Assembly: GCA_964497615.1 (NCBI GenBank)
Contig: CAZCEC010000021.1
Coordinates: forward strand, 23,739-87,738
DNA from: CAZCEC01 sp964497615
GTDB taxonomy: Bacteria > Chloroflexota > Anaerolineae > Anaerolineales > UBA6663
Length of the DNA stretch: 64,000 bases
Reading direction: 5' to 3'
Position 1 is the first letter of the stretch; each line of letters opens with the position of its first letter. Below the pieces are notes generated by a model that saw nothing but the letters and a program-made list of their open reading frames with translations, had not been told where the DNA came from and searched no databases. Both the position numbers and the translations under genes were made by a program. This document shows, one piece after another, positions 8,595-17,284 of the stretch.

Positions 8595-9872
8595 ATGCCC
8601 AAGATGACCCCCGTCGGGCGGCACAACGCCCGGCAGCTATATTACGACGTAACCTGGTTTGGCGTCACGGCAGGCAGCACCCTCGCCTTCCTGCCGGTCT
8701 ATGCCGCGCGCCTGGGCGCCTCGAGCCTCCAGGTGGCGCTGCTCACGGCATTTCCCGCCCTGGTCAACTTGCTGTTGTCGCTGCCGGCGGCGCGGCTGCT
8801 CGAAGGCCGGCCGCTCTTCCGCCCCACGCTCACGGCGCTGATTATTCACCGGCCGGCGTATGCCCTGTTTGCGCTGCTGCCCTGGCTGCTCGGGCCGGCC
8901 GCCGAGGTGTGGGCGCTGGTGGCGATCACCGCCGTGATGGCCGTCACCGGCACCGTCATCAACGTGGCTTTCAATGCAATGTTCGCCGATATCGTCGCGC
9001 CCGAATTCCGCAGCGAGGTGGTGGGCCGGCGCAACGCCCTCATGGCCCTGGCGATGCTCGTCACCTCCCTGGCCTGCGGCTGGCTGCTGGAGGTGGTCGT
9101 CTTCCCCCTCAACTATCAGGTCGTATTCCTCCTCGGTCTGGCGGGCGTGATCATGAGCACGGTCTATGTGGCGCGCCTCAAGGTGGATCCGGCCAAGCCG
9201 CCGCGCGTGGGCGCGCCCTTGCTCGACCTGGGACGCCCCACCACCTTTCGCTTCGGCGATGCCATTCGCCTGGCGCCTGGCTTGCGCTTTCTGGTGCGGT
9301 CCAAGGGCCGGGACCTGCTGCGGCTCGATCTGCTGCGCGGGCCGTTCGGGCCCTTCATCTTTTCGTATTTGATGTTTTACGTGGCTCAGTTTACGCCTAT
9401 CCCAGTCCTGCCTCTGCAGTGGGTCAATGGGCTTGGGCTGTCGGATGGCACCATCAGCATCGGCAACGCCATCTTCCAGAGCACGATGTTCATGGCCGCG
9501 CTGTTGGCGGCGCCCCTCAGCCAGCGCTGGGGCAATCGCGCCCCCCTCGTCGTCGGCGCCATATTGTATGGCGCCTACCCGCTGCTGAACGGGCTGGCTC
9601 ATGGTTCGGCGCTGTTCCTGATCGCTTCGGTGCTCGGCGGCGTGATTTGGGGTGTGGCCAACGTCTCGCTGGCGACGCGCCTGTTCGAGCGCGTGCCGGC
9701 CGACGACCGCCCGGCGCACATGGCCCTCTTCAATCTGGCTGTGAACTTTGGTATGCTGGCAGGGTCGCTCATCGGGCCGGTGCTGGCCGAGTGGCTGGGC
9801 CTGCGGGAGGCGCTGTGGATGGCGGCTGGGCTGCGCTTGTTGGCGGGCTTGCTCCTGTGGCGCTGGGGCTAG
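8595..9872 (+). CDS. MFS transporter, first of a tandem pair
   Basis: This 425-residue, roughly 12-helix major facilitator protein has MFS-like loops (VVGRRNALMALAML; ATRLFERVPADDRPAHMALF). Its paralogue follows 26 nt later with the same N-terminal signature (RQLYYDVTWFGVTAGSTLAF against RQLYFDIFWFGVASGSTLAF) and the same C-terminal WRWG. It starts at ATG 8595 or 8604, with no clear Shine-Dalgarno sequence. A substrate cannot be read from sequence. The location between gpgP and the GH13_18 phosphorylase makes a sugar or compatible solute plausible. Confidence 0.85.
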   Translation: MPKMTPVGRHNARQLYYDVTWFGVTAGSTLAFLPVYAARLGASSLQVALLTAFPALVNLLLSLPAARLLEGRPLFRPTLTALIIHRPAYALFALLPWLLGPAAEVWALVAITAVMAVTGTVINVAFNAMFADIVAPEFRSEVVGRRNALMALAMLVTSLACGWLLEVVVFPLNYQVVFLLGLAGVIMSTVYVARLKVDPAKPPRVGAPLLDLGRPTTFRFGDAIRLAPGLRFLVRSKGRDLLRLDLLRGPFGPFIFSYLMFYVAQFTPIPVLPLQWVNGLGLSDGTISIGNAIFQSTMFMAALLAAPLSQRWGNRAPLVVGAILYGAYPLLNGLAHGSALFLIASVLGGVIWGVANVSLATRLFERVPADDRPAHMALFNLAVNFGMLAGSLIGPVLAEWLGLREALWMAAGLRLLAGLLLWRWG

Positions 9873-9898
9873 GACACCGGCCGGGCCCACCGCTTCCC

Positions 9899-11185
9899 AT
9901 GCTTGAATGGCCGCCGCGACCCACTGACGGGCAGCACAATGTAAGGCAGCTCTATTTCGACATCTTCTGGTTCGGTGTCGCTTCTGGCAGCACCCTGGCA
10001 TTTCTGCCGGTCTATGCCGCCCGCCTGGGCGGATCTAGCCTGCAGGTCGCGCTTCTGACGGCGATTCCGGCCAGTGTCAATCTCGTGCTCTCGCTTCCCG
10101 CGGCGCGCTGGATTGAGGGCCGGTCACTGTGGCGGGTGGCGGTCTGGGGCTTGCTCATCAATCGGCCCGCTTATCTCGCGTTCATTCTCTTGCCGTGGAT
10201 GTTGAGGGCGCAAGCGCAGGTATGGGTGCTGGTCGCCCTAACGGGTTGGATGGCGATTTCAGGCTCAGTGCATAACATTGCCTTCAACGCGATGTTCGCC
10301 GACATCGTGCGGCCCGAGTTGCGGGCGGAGGTGGTGGGCAGGCGGAATGCCCTCCTCGCCATCAGCATGTTGTTGACCTCGCTGTTATGCGGGTGGATTC
10401 TCCATCAGTTGGCGTTTCCGCTCAACTACCAGCTTGTGTTCACGGTTGGCCTCATTGGCATGGTTCTGAGCACCGTGTATGTGGCACGGATCAGGCACAG
10501 CCAGCCGCCGGTTGTGCCTCGCCTCGCGGCTCAGCCAAACTCGGAAGGGCCCCTCAACGCCTGGTCGAGACCGCCCGCGCGCTGGGCATCCGGGCTGTTT
10601 CGGCTGCCTCTCACCCCGGGCCGCCGGATGCTGCGCCTGGATTTGCTGGGGGGGTCATTTGGTTTGTTCATCCTCGGCTACTTGATGTTTTACGGGTTTC
10701 AGGCGACGCCTATTCCTGTGCTGCCCCTGTTTTGGGTCAACGGCCTGCACCTCTCGGACGCCACCATCAGCGTGGGAAATGCCATCTTTCAGTGCACTAT
10801 GCTGATTTCCTCATTGGCGCTTGCTCCCCTGAGCCGAGGGATCGGTCTGCGGGGGCCGATGGTTGTGAGCACGCTCCTGAATGGCGCCTATCCACTGATC
10901 AATGGCCTGGCGCGGGGGCCGGGCGGGTTCCTATTGGCCTCGGTGATGGGCGGCGCTGTGTGGGGGACGGCGAATCCGTCGCTGGTGACGCGGCTTTTTG
11001 ATCGCGTGCCCAGGGAGGATCGGCCGGCGCACATGGCGCTCTTCAATCTGGCAGTGAATCTCGGCGGCCTGGGCGGTTCACTACTGGGTCCGGCTTTGGC
11101 TGGGGGGCTAGGACTGCGCGAAGCACTCTGGGCGGCAGCGGGCCTGCGCTTGGTGGCAGGTCTCTTTCTGTGGCGCTGGGGTTAA
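9899..11185 (+). CDS. MFS transporter, second of a tandem pair
   Basis: ATG 9899 gives a 428-residue paralogue of the preceding transporter, collinear over its whole length (FNAMFADIVRPELRAEVVGRR, PIPVLPLFWVNGL, GNAIFQCTML, RPAHMALFNLAVN). The central cytoplasmic loop (about residues 190-225) is the most different part, with a Pro/Arg-rich linker. The reading frame is open upstream to 8564, but that part only shadows the first MFS gene. The phosphorylase gene starts 7 nt after the stop, supporting one operon. Two diverged copies may have different substrates or act as a heterodimer; neither can be decided here. Confidence 0.85.
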   Translation: MLEWPPRPTDGQHNVRQLYFDIFWFGVASGSTLAFLPVYAARLGGSSLQVALLTAIPASVNLVLSLPAARWIEGRSLWRVAVWGLLINRPAYLAFILLPWMLRAQAQVWVLVALTGWMAISGSVHNIAFNAMFADIVRPELRAEVVGRRNALLAISMLLTSLLCGWILHQLAFPLNYQLVFTVGLIGMVLSTVYVARIRHSQPPVVPRLAAQPNSEGPLNAWSRPPARWASGLFRLPLTPGRRMLRLDLLGGSFGLFILGYLMFYGFQATPIPVLPLFWVNGLHLSDATISVGNAIFQCTMLISSLALAPLSRGIGLRGPMVVSTLLNGAYPLINGLARGPGGFLLASVMGGAVWGTANPSLVTRLFDRVPREDRPAHMALFNLAVNLGGLGGSLLGPALAGGLGLREALWAAAGLRLVAGLFLWRWG

Positions 11186-11192
11186 GGGAGGC

Positions 11193-12974
11193 GTGAAGGA
11201 TACTTTGAGAGACCACCTGGAGAACTTGTATGGCGCGGCCGCGGGCGAGGCCGCCTGGGAGCGGCTGCGCGCCCGCCTGGAGGCTTTCAAGGCGAAATTC
11301 CCCGCCGGTCGCCCCCGTGCCGCCGGTCTCAACCTCTCTGAGCGTGATGCGCTCTTGATTACCTACGGCGACCAGGTGACGCGCCGCGCCGATGGGGGCG
11401 CGCTGGCGGAGCCGCCGCTGCGCACGCTGGCGGGCTTCTGCCAGGCGCGCCTGGCTGGGCTGCTGAGCGGTGTTCACATCCTGCCCTTCTACCCCTATTC
11501 GTCCGACGACGGCTTCTCCGTCATTGACTACACTGCCGTGGACCCTGCCCTGGGCGATTGGGCCGATGTGGCACGCCTCGGTCAGCACTTCCGCCTGATG
11601 TTCGACGCCGTCATCAATCACATCTCCGCTCACAGCGCCTGGTTTGAGGCCTGGCGCCGCGGCGACCCCGACTATGTTGACTTTTTCATCACGGTTGACG
11701 GCGACCCCGACCTTTCAGCCGTCGTCCGGCCGCGTGCGCTGCCTTTGCTCACGCCGGTCGAGACCGCGCATGGTCCCCGCCGCGTCTGGACCACCTTCAG
11801 CGAAGACCAGATTGATCTCAATTTCGCCAACCCGACAGTGCTGCTGGCCGTCATCGAGGTCTTGCTCGAATACGTGGCGCGCGGCGCCGAGTTTCTGCGG
11901 CTGGATGCCATCGCCTATCTGTGGAAGCAAATTGGCACTGCTTGCATCCATCTGCCGCAGACCCACCGCGTCATCCAGCTGCTCCGGGCGCTGTTGGATG
12001 AGGTCGCCCCGCACGTCATCCTCATCACCGAGACCAATGTGCCGCATATGGATAACATCAGTTACTTTGGCGACGGCCAGAACGAAGCCCAGTTGGTTTA
12101 CAACTTTGCCCTTCCACCGCTTACGCTGCATGCCCTGCACACCGGAAACGCGACGTTTTTGTCGGCCTGGGCGGCCGGGCTTGAGCGGCCCTCGGATCAG
12201 GTCACCTACTTCAACTTTCTGGCCTCGCATGACGGTATCGGTGTCAACCCGGCCCGCGGCATCCTGCCGGAGGGCGCCATCAGCGACATGGTGGCGCGGG
12301 TACAGGCGCACGGCGGCCTTGTCTCGCACAAGCACAACGCCGATGGCTCGCAGAGTCCATATGAGCTGAACGTCAACTACTTCGATGCCCTGTCAGACCC
12401 GGCTGCTGCTGAACCGCAGTCGCGCCAGGCGGACCGCTTCATGGTTGCGCAGGCCATTATGCTGGCCCTGGTGGGCGTGCCCGGCATCTACTTCCACAGC
12501 TTGTTCGGGTCGCGCGGCTGGGCGGCGGGCGTGGCCCAGACCGGCCGCAATCGCACCATCAACCGCGAGAAACTGGATGTGGCCGCGCTCGATGAGCATC
12601 TAGCTGATCCGCACCACTTGCGCCACATTGTGTTCCAACGCTTTGCCCAATTGCTGCGCGCCCGGTCGTCTAGCCGCGCCTTTCATCCGCTCGGCCAGCA
12701 GACCGTGCTCAACCTCGGTGAGGGCGTCTTTGCCCTGCTGCGCGCCTCGCCGGATGGCTCGACGCGTGCCGTCTGCCTGCACGATGTTGGCGGCGCGGGC
12801 GCCACGGTTCGACTCGATCTATCAGACCTGCATTGGGGGACCAATGCCGCCCGCGACCTGGTTGACGGGCGCGGGCTGTCCGCTGACAATGCCGGCTGGC
12901 TTTCGGTGCCCCTGGCGCCCTACGGCGTCGTCTGGCTGGCGCCGGAAGAGATACGCCCAGGAGGGCATGCTTGA
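11193..12974 (+). CDS. GH13_18 sucrose-phosphorylase-like enzyme, probable glucosylglycerate phosphorylase
   Basis: This 593-residue alpha-amylase-fold enzyme belongs to the sucrose phosphorylase subfamily. HILPFYPYSSDDGFSVIDY is the subfamily hallmark, DAVINHIS is region I, and the catalytic triad is D238 (FLRLDAIAYLWK), E280 (ITETNVPH) and D347 (ASHDGIG). It lacks secretion signals. Enzymes of this subfamily phosphorolyse sucrose, glucosylglycerate or glucosylglycerol to glucose-1-phosphate. Because gpgS/gpgP are nearby, glucosylglycerate is the best substrate guess. The start is GTG 11193, only 1 nt after a GGGAGG; TTG 11205 has better spacing. The stop overlaps mscS (TGATG). Confidence 0.85.
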   Translation: MKDTLRDHLENLYGAAAGEAAWERLRARLEAFKAKFPAGRPRAAGLNLSERDALLITYGDQVTRRADGGALAEPPLRTLAGFCQARLAGLLSGVHILPFYPYSSDDGFSVIDYTAVDPALGDWADVARLGQHFRLMFDAVINHISAHSAWFEAWRRGDPDYVDFFITVDGDPDLSAVVRPRALPLLTPVETAHGPRRVWTTFSEDQIDLNFANPTVLLAVIEVLLEYVARGAEFLRLDAIAYLWKQIGTACIHLPQTHRVIQLLRALLDEVAPHVILITETNVPHMDNISYFGDGQNEAQLVYNFALPPLTLHALHTGNATFLSAWAAGLERPSDQVTYFNFLASHDGIGVNPARGILPEGAISDMVARVQAHGGLVSHKHNADGSQSPYELNVNYFDALSDPAAAEPQSRQADRFMVAQAIMLALVGVPGIYFHSLFGSRGWAAGVAQTGRNRTINREKLDVAALDEHLADPHHLRHIVFQRFAQLLRARSSSRAFHPLGQQTVLNLGEGVFALLRASPDGSTRAVCLHDVGGAGATVRLDLSDLHWGTNAARDLVDGRGLSADNAGWLSVPLAPYGVVWLAPEEIRPGGHA

Positions 12975-13819
12975 TGTCCGAGTGGCTGGAAACGCTGGCG
13001 GCGGTGCCGCTAGTTTTGATCATTTTGCAGTTGGCGCTGCTGGCCCTCTTCTTCATCTTGGTGCGCATGATCGCGCGCATGGTGCGCAGCCGGGTGCAGC
13101 ACGGCCTGGAGACCGCCGTCCTGGATGCCGACCGGCGCCACCGCCTGGAGACCCTGCACCGCGTCGGCTATGGCGCCACCATCACTGCACTGGCCGTGCT
13201 GACGCTCTTCATGGCCCTGCAAATCGTGGGCCTGCCCATCGGCCCGCTGCTGGGCAGCGCGGGCGTGGTGGGCCTCGCCATTTCGCTCGGCGCGCAAACC
13301 CTAATCCGCGACTACCTCGGCGGCATTCTCATCCTGGCCGAAGATCAGTTCCGGGTCGGTGACGTGGTCGAAGTGAGCGGCGTCGCGGGCGAGGTGGTGC
13401 GCATGACCATGCGCGTCACCTACCTGCGCGACCTGCACGGCAAGCTCCACACGGTCCCCAATGGCGACATTCGTGTGATCAGCAACCTGACCCGCGACTG
13501 GTCGCGCGCCGTGGTGGACTTTAACCTCGAGTTGGGCGCAGACATGGACCGGGTGCAGGGTGTGTTGCAGTCTGCTGTTGCCCGCGCGCAGATCGACCCG
13601 GCTATCAAAGACTTGATCATTGGCGATCCCGACATCGTCACGTGGAACAATGTCACCGACTGGGCCATTCAGGTTCGACTGCTTGCCCGCACCCTGCCCG
13701 GCAAGCAGTGGGGCGTTGCCCAGGTGCTGCGGCGCTATGGCCTCGAGGAACTGAAGGAGGCGGGCGTGCACCTCGCCCGCCCGACAACGCTGTTGACCGA
13801 GGAGAAGGCCAGATCATGA
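12974..13819 (+). CDS. mscS: MscS-family mechanosensitive channel
   Basis: ATG 12974 gives 281 residues. A first helix (residues 8-38) and a second (about 60-80) precede the pore-lining segment GSAGVVGLAISLGAQTLIRD and the MscS beta domain (YLGGILILAEDQFRVGDVVE; VPNGDIRVISNLTRDWSR). This is a compact channel with three helices, like E. coli MscS. It opens on membrane tension and releases small solutes during hypo-osmotic shock. It overlaps both neighbours (TGATG with the phosphorylase, ATGA with the glycosyltransferase), tying solute breakdown and solute release into one transcript. The family is certain; the exact conductance type is not. Confidence 0.93.
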   Translation: MSEWLETLAAVPLVLIILQLALLALFFILVRMIARMVRSRVQHGLETAVLDADRRHRLETLHRVGYGATITALAVLTLFMALQIVGLPIGPLLGSAGVVGLAISLGAQTLIRDYLGGILILAEDQFRVGDVVEVSGVAGEVVRMTMRVTYLRDLHGKLHTVPNGDIRVISNLTRDWSRAVVDFNLELGADMDRVQGVLQSAVARAQIDPAIKDLIIGDPDIVTWNNVTDWAIQVRLLARTLPGKQWGVAQVLRRYGLEELKEAGVHLARPTTLLTEEKARS

Positions 13820-15762
13820 AGGCCCCACTGCCTCGCCCCGATGGGCCCACAGCGCGGATCGTGTTCGGCGCGCTCGCGCTGATCCTGGTGGGCCTGGGCC
13901 AATTCACGTTGCTCTTGCAGCCGAGGCCGGCCGGCTGGCCGGCGTGGCTGATGGTTATCGGCGGCACGTTGTTTCTGTTGGTGCTGGTTTTGCCAGCGGC
14001 TGTGTGGGATCGGCTGCCGCGCTGGGCCCAGCGCCTGCCGGCCCGGCCCATGTGGCTGGCGGCTGCGGCCATCCTCAGCGCAGGTGCCACCGCCCTCTCC
14101 CTGGCCAACCAGGCCGCCGACCGGCGCAACTACCTGTCCGTGCTGCTATTGTGGTTTGGGGCCATGGCCGTCTATGTCGCTGGTTTTGCCAATCCGGCCT
14201 GGACGCCCGACTGGCGCGGTTGGCGTCGGCGCTATGGCCGCGAGGCGCTGGGAGTGGGTGTGCTCCTGCTGGCGGGCGCCGCGCTGCGCTTCTATCAACT
14301 CGGCCAGATACCCCGAGTGATTAATGGCGATGAGGGCGTGCTGGGCCAGGCGGCCCTAAACACCGCCAACAACCCGCTGGCGAACCCATTCGCCCTGTTT
14401 GAGAACTTTGGCAGTCTGTACTTGCAGGGCATGGCGCTGGCGATGCGTCTGTTTGGCGAAACGGCCTTTGCGCTGCGGCTCCTGCCTGCGCTCGGCGGCG
14501 TCCTTGCCCTGCTGGCCCTCTACCTATTTACCCGGTATCTCTTTGGCGTGCGGGTCGGCCTCATATCGGTCGCGCTGCTAGCCGTGTCGCATGCGCACAT
14601 TCACTTCAGCCGCACTGTGGCCGTCGGCTACATTCAGGGCACCCTGCTCATTCCGCTCGAACTCTACTTCTTCTTCAGCGGATTGGAGAAGCGTAGTTCC
14701 GTGCGCGCGGCCCTGGCGGGGCTATTGGTAGGGCTGCACTTCAACGTCTACCTCAGCGCCCAGATCATCGTTGGGGTGTTGGTGGTGTACCTGCTCGTGG
14801 CGGCGGTGCTCTGCCGGCCACTGGTCCAGCGCGCCTGGCGGCAAGTGGGTGTTCTGGCCGGCGCCCTGGCAGTGTCGGCGCTGCCCGCCCTGGTGTATGC
14901 CATTCGAACTCCGGAGCAATTCCTGGCGCGCCTGAATTCGGACGGCACCTTCCAATCCGGCTGGCTGGCCGAGCAGGTGGCGCAGACGGGCCGCGGCCCT
15001 GCGGCTGTGCTTGCCGACCGCGTGGTACATGCCTTCCTATCCCTGAACTACTACCGGGCGAGTGACTTCTACGGCGCGCCCATCCCGCTGCTGGATGTGG
15101 TGACCAGCATCCTTTTCGTCCTGGGACTGCTGTATTGCCTGCTTCGCACCCGGTGCCCCCGCGAATTGATGCTCAATGGCTGGTTCTGGGGTGCGACGGT
15201 CTCAATTGGCGTCTTTTCCATTCCGGCCTCGGCCGACTCGTACCGCATGCTCATCGCCCTGCCGCCGGCCCTGGTGATGGCCGCCATCGGTCTCGACCAG
15301 GTCGCGACGCTGTTGGCGCCCTACACCGTGCCGCGCCGGGCGCGGCTGATGGTGACCGGGGCCGCACTCGTGGCAGCAGGTACGCTCAATGTGCGCACGT
15401 ACTTCATTGACTTCGCGGCCCAGTGCCGCTATGGCGGCGACCCGCAGACGCGCTTCGCCTCGTACCTGGGCTCCTTCCTGCGCCCCCTCGACCGGGAGAT
15501 GACCGTCTACCTGTTGAGTGATAACATATTCCAGTATGGGACTCACAGCTCCGTAGACTTCTTGAGCAACCGTCTGCCGGTGACGAATGTGCCCGAGCCG
15601 GTCGATACGGTGGTGTTCGAGCCCAACACGGCCGTCATCGCCATTGCGGAGCGGGCCGACGAGTTGCGTGTTTGGGCCCGTGCCCATCCCGGTGGCGAGT
15701 TGGAGCGCCAGTATGACTGCGAGGAACTGATGTTATTGGCGTATGTGATCCCCGAGCGATAG
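13816..15762 (+). CDS. PMT/ArnT-like membrane glycosyltransferase (GT39/GT83-type)
   Basis: This 648-residue protein has about 11-13 membrane helices and a first periplasmic loop carrying the acidic GDEGVLGQAAL motif typical of PMT_2/ArnT-like enzymes that use polyprenyl-phosphate sugars. TRYLFGVRVGLISVALLAVS and HIHFSRTVAVGYIQGTLL follow. The C-terminal ~130 residues after the last helix form a periplasmic domain. It starts at ATG 13816 inside the mscS stop (ATGA). It probably adds a sugar to a lipid or secreted protein at the outer face of the membrane. The donor and acceptor are unknown, and why it is coupled to mscS is unclear. Confidence 0.8.
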   Translation: MKAPLPRPDGPTARIVFGALALILVGLGQFTLLLQPRPAGWPAWLMVIGGTLFLLVLVLPAAVWDRLPRWAQRLPARPMWLAAAAILSAGATALSLANQAADRRNYLSVLLLWFGAMAVYVAGFANPAWTPDWRGWRRRYGREALGVGVLLLAGAALRFYQLGQIPRVINGDEGVLGQAALNTANNPLANPFALFENFGSLYLQGMALAMRLFGETAFALRLLPALGGVLALLALYLFTRYLFGVRVGLISVALLAVSHAHIHFSRTVAVGYIQGTLLIPLELYFFFSGLEKRSSVRAALAGLLVGLHFNVYLSAQIIVGVLVVYLLVAAVLCRPLVQRAWRQVGVLAGALAVSALPALVYAIRTPEQFLARLNSDGTFQSGWLAEQVAQTGRGPAAVLADRVVHAFLSLNYYRASDFYGAPIPLLDVVTSILFVLGLLYCLLRTRCPRELMLNGWFWGATVSIGVFSIPASADSYRMLIALPPALVMAAIGLDQVATLLAPYTVPRRARLMVTGAALVAAGTLNVRTYFIDFAAQCRYGGDPQTRFASYLGSFLRPLDREMTVYLLSDNIFQYGTHSSVDFLSNRLPVTNVPEPVDTVVFEPNTAVIAIAERADELRVWARAHPGGELERQYDCEELMLLAYVIPER

Positions 15763-15796
15763 TCGATGGTCGAAACTACTTTGACGGAGGTCTGGT

Positions 15797-17284
15797 ATGC
15801 GTAGCTTGATCGCCCGGTGGCTGAGCGCCGGTATGGCGCTGGCCCTCGCGGGGGTGATGTTGGTGGAAATCGGCGGTGTGCGGCCAGCCCAGGCTGCGGC
15901 CGGTGTCACTTTTACGGTGAGTGTCTCCAGCGCCTATCTGCGGGCCAGCCCAAGCCCGTCGGCCACACCCACCTATTCGGTGTTTCAAGGCCAAACTTAC
16001 GCCGTCACCGGCCGCTCGTCCGACAGCGCCTGGGTGGCGCTGGACTTCGCGGGCGGCGCCAACGGCACCTGGATCCGCGCCAGCTTTGGCGTGGTCGAGG
16101 GCAGTCTCTCATCACTGCCCGTCACCGGCAGCAGCGCCGGCCCGGCGGCCACACCGCCGCCAGCCGCCACCACGAGCGCCGCCGGGGGTGGGGCAGGGGC
16201 CGCCTCCGTTGCCGGGCCGGTGGTCATGAACCTCACCCTCACCGTCCCCAGCACCTACGTTCGCGATGCGCCCAGTTGGACTTCGAACCGGATTGCGTCC
16301 CTCTTCCAGGGTAAGCAGGTGGGCGTGGTGGCGCGGGATGCCACCAGCCAGTGGTTGTTCATCCGCATCCATCCTATCCCCGGTTGGGTGCCGGCTGGGG
16401 TTGGGCAGCTCGACCGCGACATCCTGCTCCTGCCTGTCGCTGGCGCCGCGAGCGTGACGACGGCGCCCGCCGCGACGCCGGTGCCCAGCGGCGGGGGCAC
16501 TGTCCCCGGCGCCCCCACGCCCGCGCGGACGAACCCGTCGCTGGCGGAGTTCTACCCGGTGGTGACCTCGGTGCGCGATACGCCGCTGCCGCCGTGGATC
16601 CCGGTGCTCACCCCCCGCATGTGGAATCTGTATTGGTCCGGCCTGGCCAAGGGCCTCAATCCCCGCATGTTCACCATTGCCGGCGACTGCAACTCCGAGG
16701 GACCCTACTACCTCGAATTGGTCGCCGTCGGCCACATCAACACCAGCGGTTACCCGTACTTAAACGCCGCCATCCAACAGTTCGCGCCGTCGTTCTTCCA
16801 CCCCAGCATCGCCGTCAGCGGCGGCGCGACTTCCTCGTCGGTGTTGAACACGCTGTTCAGTCCGCCCACCCTGTGCAAGCCGGGCGAGACTCCCTTTGCC
16901 TGCGAGTTGCGCACCAGCCGGGCCAGCATCGTCTTCATCATGCTCGGCACGGGTGACCATCGCGATTGGGAGAATTTCGAGGCCAATTACCGCCGGCTGA
17001 TCGAGACCGCCCTGCAAGCCGGCGCCCTGCCGGTCGTTATGACCAAGCCGGACGCCCTCGAATCACAAGAGGGCGGCGCGCCTGAGGGCTACATCAATAA
17101 TGTCATCCGGCGGCTAGCAGGCGAATACGAGGTGCCTTTGCTAGACTTCTGGCTGGCCGCCCAGCAGATGGAGAACGGCGGGCTGCAAGACGAGCCGTTC
17201 AACGACTTCCACTACTCGGCCGAGGCGATGGGCGTGCACGTCATCGCCACCCTGCAAACCCTGTACACCATCTGGCACGGCTGA
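15797..17284 (+). CDS. Secreted SH3-like/SGNH-fold protein with altered catalytic residues
   Basis: This 495-residue protein starts at ATG 15797 after a GGAGG box. It has a signal peptide (cleavage after QAAA near residue 34), an SH3b-like repeat (about 37-110), an Ala/Thr/Pro linker, a second SH3b-like repeat (about 145-215), another Pro/Ala linker, and an SGNH hydrolase-like domain from about 255. SGNH block I reads AGDCNSEG where GDSN is expected (Cys for Ser). Block III is LGTGDH. Block V reads NDFHYS where DxxH is expected. It is convergent with a close paralogue at 17285-18538 that keeps GDSN. Probably cell-wall or glycan associated, with reduced or changed catalysis. Confidence 0.75.
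   Translation: MRSLIARWLSAGMALALAGVMLVEIGGVRPAQAAAGVTFTVSVSSAYLRASPSPSATPTYSVFQGQTYAVTGRSSDSAWVALDFAGGANGTWIRASFGVVEGSLSSLPVTGSSAGPAATPPPAATTSAAGGGAGAASVAGPVVMNLTLTVPSTYVRDAPSWTSNRIASLFQGKQVGVVARDATSQWLFIRIHPIPGWVPAGVGQLDRDILLLPVAGAASVTTAPAATPVPSGGGTVPGAPTPARTNPSLAEFYPVVTSVRDTPLPPWIPVLTPRMWNLYWSGLAKGLNPRMFTIAGDCNSEGPYYLELVAVGHINTSGYPYLNAAIQQFAPSFFHPSIAVSGGATSSSVLNTLFSPPTLCKPGETPFACELRTSRASIVFIMLGTGDHRDWENFEANYRRLIETALQAGALPVVMTKPDALESQEGGAPEGYINNVIRRLAGEYEVPLLDFWLAAQQMENGGLQDEPFNDFHYSAEAMGVHVIATLQTLYTIWHG

Noticed and set aside
8564..9898. A single 873-residue protein covering both MFS genes
   Set aside because: The first 445 codons are an out-of-frame shadow of the first transporter, with no membrane-protein character; the real second gene begins at ATG 9899.
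13642..13815. N-terminal extension of the PMT-like glycosyltransferase to 706 residues
   Set aside because: The extra 58 residues lie inside mscS, are Arg/Pro-rich and non-membrane; ATG 13816 overlapping the mscS stop is the natural coupled start.
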